Shown: positions 6,294 to 8,655 of the stretch, piece by piece
Numbering within the stretch: the first letter of the stretch is position 1
Layout of the letters: each line of letters starts with the position of its first letter
Assembly (NCBI GenBank): GCA_040081205.1
Contig: JBEBHE010000207.1
Span: 1 to 8,655, forward strand
Source: UBA5216 sp040081205
GTDB lineage: Bacteria > Pseudomonadota > Gammaproteobacteria > Burkholderiales > SG8-41
Length of the DNA stretch: 8,655 bases
Direction: 5' to 3'
Position numbers and translations under genes: made by a program
Notes under the pieces: model-generated
Database searches by the model: none
What the model saw: the letters and a program-made list of their open reading frames with translations, nothing else
What the model was told of the DNA's origin: nothing

Positions 6294-8384
6294 CTATGAC
6301 TCCCTAAACGCCATCAGTTCCTCGCGACTGGATTCAATGATTTTCGGCCCATTCTGCCGGTGAACCTCAGACATGACCGGGCGGCGGACTTTGCCGGGCG
6401 CATGCCAGATATTCAGTTCTACCCGCGCCGAACCATAGTCTCCAACGGACCAGCCACGCGCCTCGACGCGGAATGCATCAAACGAACCCGCCGGCACTGT
6501 TACGCGTTCCCGCGTCACGATTCGAAAATCCAGATCGATGATCCCTCGCATACCGTTGGGAAATGTCAGTTTAACGCGCGACGGCCAGCGCTTGCCCACC
6601 GCAAATTCCAAGGGCGTGGCCTGACTGTCCGTAAACCGTCTGCCATCGCGTACCCGTAGATAATTTCCCAGTAAATTGGTAACTAATCCGCTGTCGTACC
6701 TCACTTCGGTATCGGTGATCTCGATGATCGTACCGGTATAGGTCTCCTCCACTTGTTTGGTATACCGGTCCAGCCGCCGGTAGGTATAGGTGTCACCAAT
6801 CTTGTAGCGGGTATCGCCCATCGCACTGCCTTTGGAATACGGATTCTTCGCGTCGGATACCACCTCTATTTTCTTCTCGCCTTGCCGGGTCAGCACCAGA
6901 TCAAGCCGCAACTGTACCAACTCCGAAAAGCGCCCGCTGGGATAGCGCAACAGGTAATCCTCCAGCAGTTCCGGCTCGTTTGACGTCTTGATCCTCTCCC
7001 AGATTACGAGTTCTTCTTCGAACAAGCGCTCTGTCGCTGCCACATCGGGCTTAATGCCTGATGCTGGTTTTTGTGCGCGCTGCTTTTCGCGCAGCGCAAG
7101 TTCCTGCTTGTATTTGCGCTCGGCATCTTCTTCGGCCAGTTTGGCCTCGCGTAACGCCTGCTCTTCCTTGCGCTTGCGCTCAGCCTCCTGTGCCTCGCGT
7201 TGTTTCTCGCGCTGCGCGAGTTCCTGCTTGTATTTGCGCTCGGCATCTTCTTCGGCCAGCCTGGCTTCCCGCAATGCCTGCTCCTCGCGACGTTTGCGCT
7301 CGGTTTCTTCAGCCACACGCTGCGCTTCTTTCAGCGCGATTTCCTGCTTGCGCTTGCGCTCGGCTTCTTCTGTAATCCGCCGCTTTTCCAACTCCGCCAG
7401 TTCCTGCTGCCGTTTGCGTTCGGCGTCTTCCGCCATGCGTTTTGCCTCTTGCAACGCTAGTTCCTGCTTGCGCTTGCGTTCGGCTTCTTCTACGGCGCGC
7501 TGCTTCTCGCGCGCGGCCTCATCCAACTTGCGCTCGCGTTCCGTCTCGGCGTCTGCCAGCGACGATAGGGTTTTGGGCGGAACGAAATAGAAGTCTTCTT
7601 CAAGTGAGGTACTTTCCCACGGTATCTGCTGGCCGTTGGTGCGGCGGCGCACGTGCAGCCGCACGCGCTTGAAGACGTCTTCGATCTTCGCCTCAGGTAC
7701 CCGCATCTCGCGCAACAGATTTTCGGTGTACAGCCCGTTAGCGCCTTCGCCGTCGCTCGCCACATTGCCCGGCGCAGTCGCGTAGGCCAGCAGCGTGCTG
7801 TGCGGCGCATCCATCTGCGACAGCCCGCGCGCATCCAGGCGCGCCTCCGCGCCAAAGGGGTTCTCGCGGCACGCGTCGAGGATCACCACGTTCATCGGGT
7901 TGGATGCTTTGTTGATGCCTTCGATCAAGCTGGTCAGATCAACGCAGGTCTTCTGAATATCCTCCGGCCTGCGCACCGCCGCATCCACCGGAACCAGATA
8001 GTTGCGCCACGACAATTGCACACCGTGCCCGGCAAAGTAAAAAAGCCCGACGGCTTTTTTTGCCGCCAGCGTCTGCACATAGGTGCGCATGGTCGCGGCC
8101 ATGTCTTCCAGCGTGGCATCCAGCTTTGACGTCACATCAAAACCGCTTTGGCTCAGCACGTCACTGATGGCTTTGGCATCGTTGCCGGGATTGATAAGCG
8201 TGGGGACGCGGGCATACTTACTGTTGCCGATAACCAGCGCAAGTTTGGGTAGGCGCAACAGTTTCATCGCGCCTTCGGATTGCGCCCACACCCACGCATA
8301 CGGTGCCGGCAGAAACAGCGCTGTCGTGCCCAGGCCGGTCTTGAGCATACGACGGCGTGACTCGTTTACGTTGTTCGCAACCAA
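6294..8384 (-). CDS. Caspase-like (peptidase C14) protein with Tat signal, charged helical repeats and beta-rich C-terminal domain
   Basis: Probable exported cysteine peptidase of the bacterial caspase/orthocaspase type, 696 residues. I chose TTG 8384: AGGAGG (8394-8399) lies nine bases upstream, and this start keeps the twin-arginine motif S9-R-R-R-M-L-K15 before a hydrophobic run and VWA (32-34) before Gln35. A GTG at 8408 would precede the ribosome site, and the ATG at 8348 would lose the arginines. The caspase p20-like domain spans about 46-267. LALVIGNSKY opens it, catalytic His120 sits in FYFAGHG, and Cys172 sits in ILDACRENPF. Residues 301-440 are seven 20-residue repeats beginning (A/T)ERK, an Arg/Lys/Glu-rich helix. 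A short segment at about 455-500 (IWERIKTSNEPELLEDYLLRYPSGRF in two parts) resembles one found after caspase domains in other bacteria. The last 150 residues are beta-rich with VPAGSFDAFRVE, reminiscent of DUF3108/TapB-like proteins. The substrate is unknown; family members often cleave after basic residues. Confidence 0.9.
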   Translation of the reverse strand: MVANNVNESRRRMLKTGLGTTALFLPAPYAWVWAQSEGAMKLLRLPKLALVIGNSKYARVPTLINPGNDAKAISDVLSQSGFDVTSKLDATLEDMAATMRTYVQTLAAKKAVGLFYFAGHGVQLSWRNYLVPVDAAVRRPEDIQKTCVDLTSLIEGINKASNPMNVVILDACRENPFGAEARLDARGLSQMDAPHSTLLAYATAPGNVASDGEGANGLYTENLLREMRVPEAKIEDVFKRVRLHVRRRTNGQQIPWESTSLEEDFYFVPPKTLSSLADAETERERKLDEAAREKQRAVEEAERKRKQELALQEAKRMAEDAERKRQQELAELEKRRITEEAERKRKQEIALKEAQRVAEETERKRREEQALREARLAEEDAERKYKQELAQREKQREAQEAERKRKEEQALREAKLAEEDAERKYKQELALREKQRAQKPASGIKPDVAATERLFEEELVIWERIKTSNEPELLEDYLLRYPSGRFSELVQLRLDLVLTRQGEKKIEVVSDAKNPYSKGSAMGDTRYKIGDTYTYRRLDRYTKQVEETYTGTIIEITDTEVRYDSGLVTNLLGNYLRVRDGRRFTDSQATPLEFAVGKRWPSRVKLTFPNGMRGIIDLDFRIVTRERVTVPAGSFDAFRVEARGWSVGDYGSARVELNIWHAPGKVRRPVMSEVHRQNGPKIIESSREELMAFRES
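7065..7484 (-). repeat. Seven tandem 60-bp repeats inside the caspase-like gene
   Basis: Seven in-frame units of exactly 60 bp (20 codons) start at 7484, 7424, 7364, 7304, 7244, 7184 and 7124 on the minus strand. Each encodes a variant of (A/T)ERK(R/Y)xx(E)xAxxEAxRxAEE; the last unit decays after ALREKQRA. Units alternate at higher order: 7100-7139 and 7220-7259 are 40 identical bases 120 bp apart, which points to a recent duplication of a two-unit block. The protein product would be a long charged helix or coiled-coil spacer between the caspase and C-terminal domains. Confidence 0.9.
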
Positions 8385-8469
8385 GGCTCTCTTCCTCCTT
8401 TGTCGCACAAGACATATTACCGATAACTACTTGTTTTTATTATAATTATTTTAGCAATACACTGATCGT

Positions 8470-8478
8470 ATTATACCA
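8470..8478 (-). promoter_or_regulatory. Extended -10 promoter for the caspase-like gene
   Basis: Read on the minus strand, the bases give TG-G-TATAAT, a perfect -10 hexamer with the TGn extension. A -35 is poor (TCGAAC with a 16-base spacer), which is usual for extended -10 promoters. It lies about 85 bases before the TTG start, leaving an AT-rich leader. A second TATAAT at 8439-8444 in that leader lacks both a TG and a -35. Confidence 0.55.
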
Positions 8479-8498
8479 GCGGTTTCGATCTGTTCGAT

Positions 8499-8541
8499 GC
8501 ACGTTCGCGAGGGTTTCAGGTGAATCGTGCGACGAACGTGC
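8499..8541. repeat. Inverted repeat between the two caspase-family genes, terminator or operator candidate
   Basis: GCACGTTCG (8499-8507) and CGAACGTGC (8533-8541) are perfect 9-bp inverted arms separated by 25 bases. The arm at 8541 is six bases past the stop of the upstream minus-strand gene, as for a terminator hairpin. No T tract follows. The other arm ends next to the -35 region of the caspase promoter, so an operator is the alternative. Confidence 0.4.
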
Positions 8542-8547
8542 CAGCCG

Positions 8548-8655
8548 CTAGAACTCTTTGAACGCCATCAGCTCGTCGCGGGTGGAGCGGATGATTCTTT
8601 TTTCAGACCATCTGCGATGTTCGACGACGATGGCACGTCTAACCTGCCCGGGCGC
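8548..8655 (-). CDS. C-terminal end of a second protein paralogous to the caspase-like protein (partial)
   Basis: Only the last 35 codons are in the window; the gene continues past the right edge and ends at TAG 8548-8550. The translation begins APGQVRRA and ends TRDELMAFKEF. The end of the complete caspase-like protein reads APGKVRRP and SREELMAFRES over the same length, so the two C-terminal domains are clearly homologous. Both genes lie on the same strand, with the partial one upstream. Whether the missing part also carries a caspase domain and the charged repeats cannot be seen; it could instead share only the beta-rich C-terminal domain. Confidence 0.8.
   Translation of the reverse strand, partial: APGQVRRAIVVEHRRWSEKRIIRSTRDELMAFKEF

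Noticed and set aside
6988..7590. 200-residue Ser/Arg/Cys-rich plus-strand open frame
   Set aside because: It is the antisense shadow of the 60-bp repeats in the caspase-like gene; repeat DNA without stops gives open frames in several readings.

Overview
The window looks like chromosomal DNA of a betaproteobacterium, most likely Burkholderiales-like. The main reason is a row of four complete periplasmic solute-binding genes of the Bug/TctC family, a family greatly expanded in that group. The GC-rich, C/G-ending codon use fits. TGA serves as the ordinary stop for several genes here (MaoC, two of the Bug genes), so there is no general TGA reassignment.

Left part (1-1536): a terminator-like palindrome, then a minus-strand peroxiredoxin of the Prx5 type (551 down to 51). 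It reads as one uninterrupted frame except for a single TGA exactly where the peroxidatic cysteine belongs. A hairpin with bacterial-SECIS-like geometry starts 11 nt after the TGA. The simplest reading is a selenocysteine-containing peroxiredoxin, and this is the most interesting item in the window. A divergent plus-strand gene encodes a two-domain MaoC-type enoyl-CoA hydratase with an intact GDxNPxH signature and a GTG start.

Middle part (1595-6273): four Bug/TctC substrate-binding proteins on the plus strand, each with its own Sec signal peptide and no TctA or TctB membrane partner in the window. Between the second and third lies an unrecognised 222-residue protein with a CxxC motif. It sits 8 nt before the third Bug gene, and the third and fourth Bug genes are 1 nt apart, so these three probably form one transcription unit.

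Right part (6294-8655): a convergent minus-strand gene for a bacterial caspase-like peptidase. It has a twin-arginine signal, a His/Cys caspase domain, seven exact 60-bp charged repeats and a beta-rich C-terminal domain. Upstream of it, the last 35 codons of a second, related protein run off the window edge, so this is a tandem paralogous pair. Between them lie a long inverted repeat and an extended -10 promoter.

How they relate: the Bug genes suggest scavenging of organic acids, with MaoC a plausible downstream acyl-CoA enzyme; this is inference from proximity. The peroxiredoxin and the caspase pair show no evident functional link to that block.
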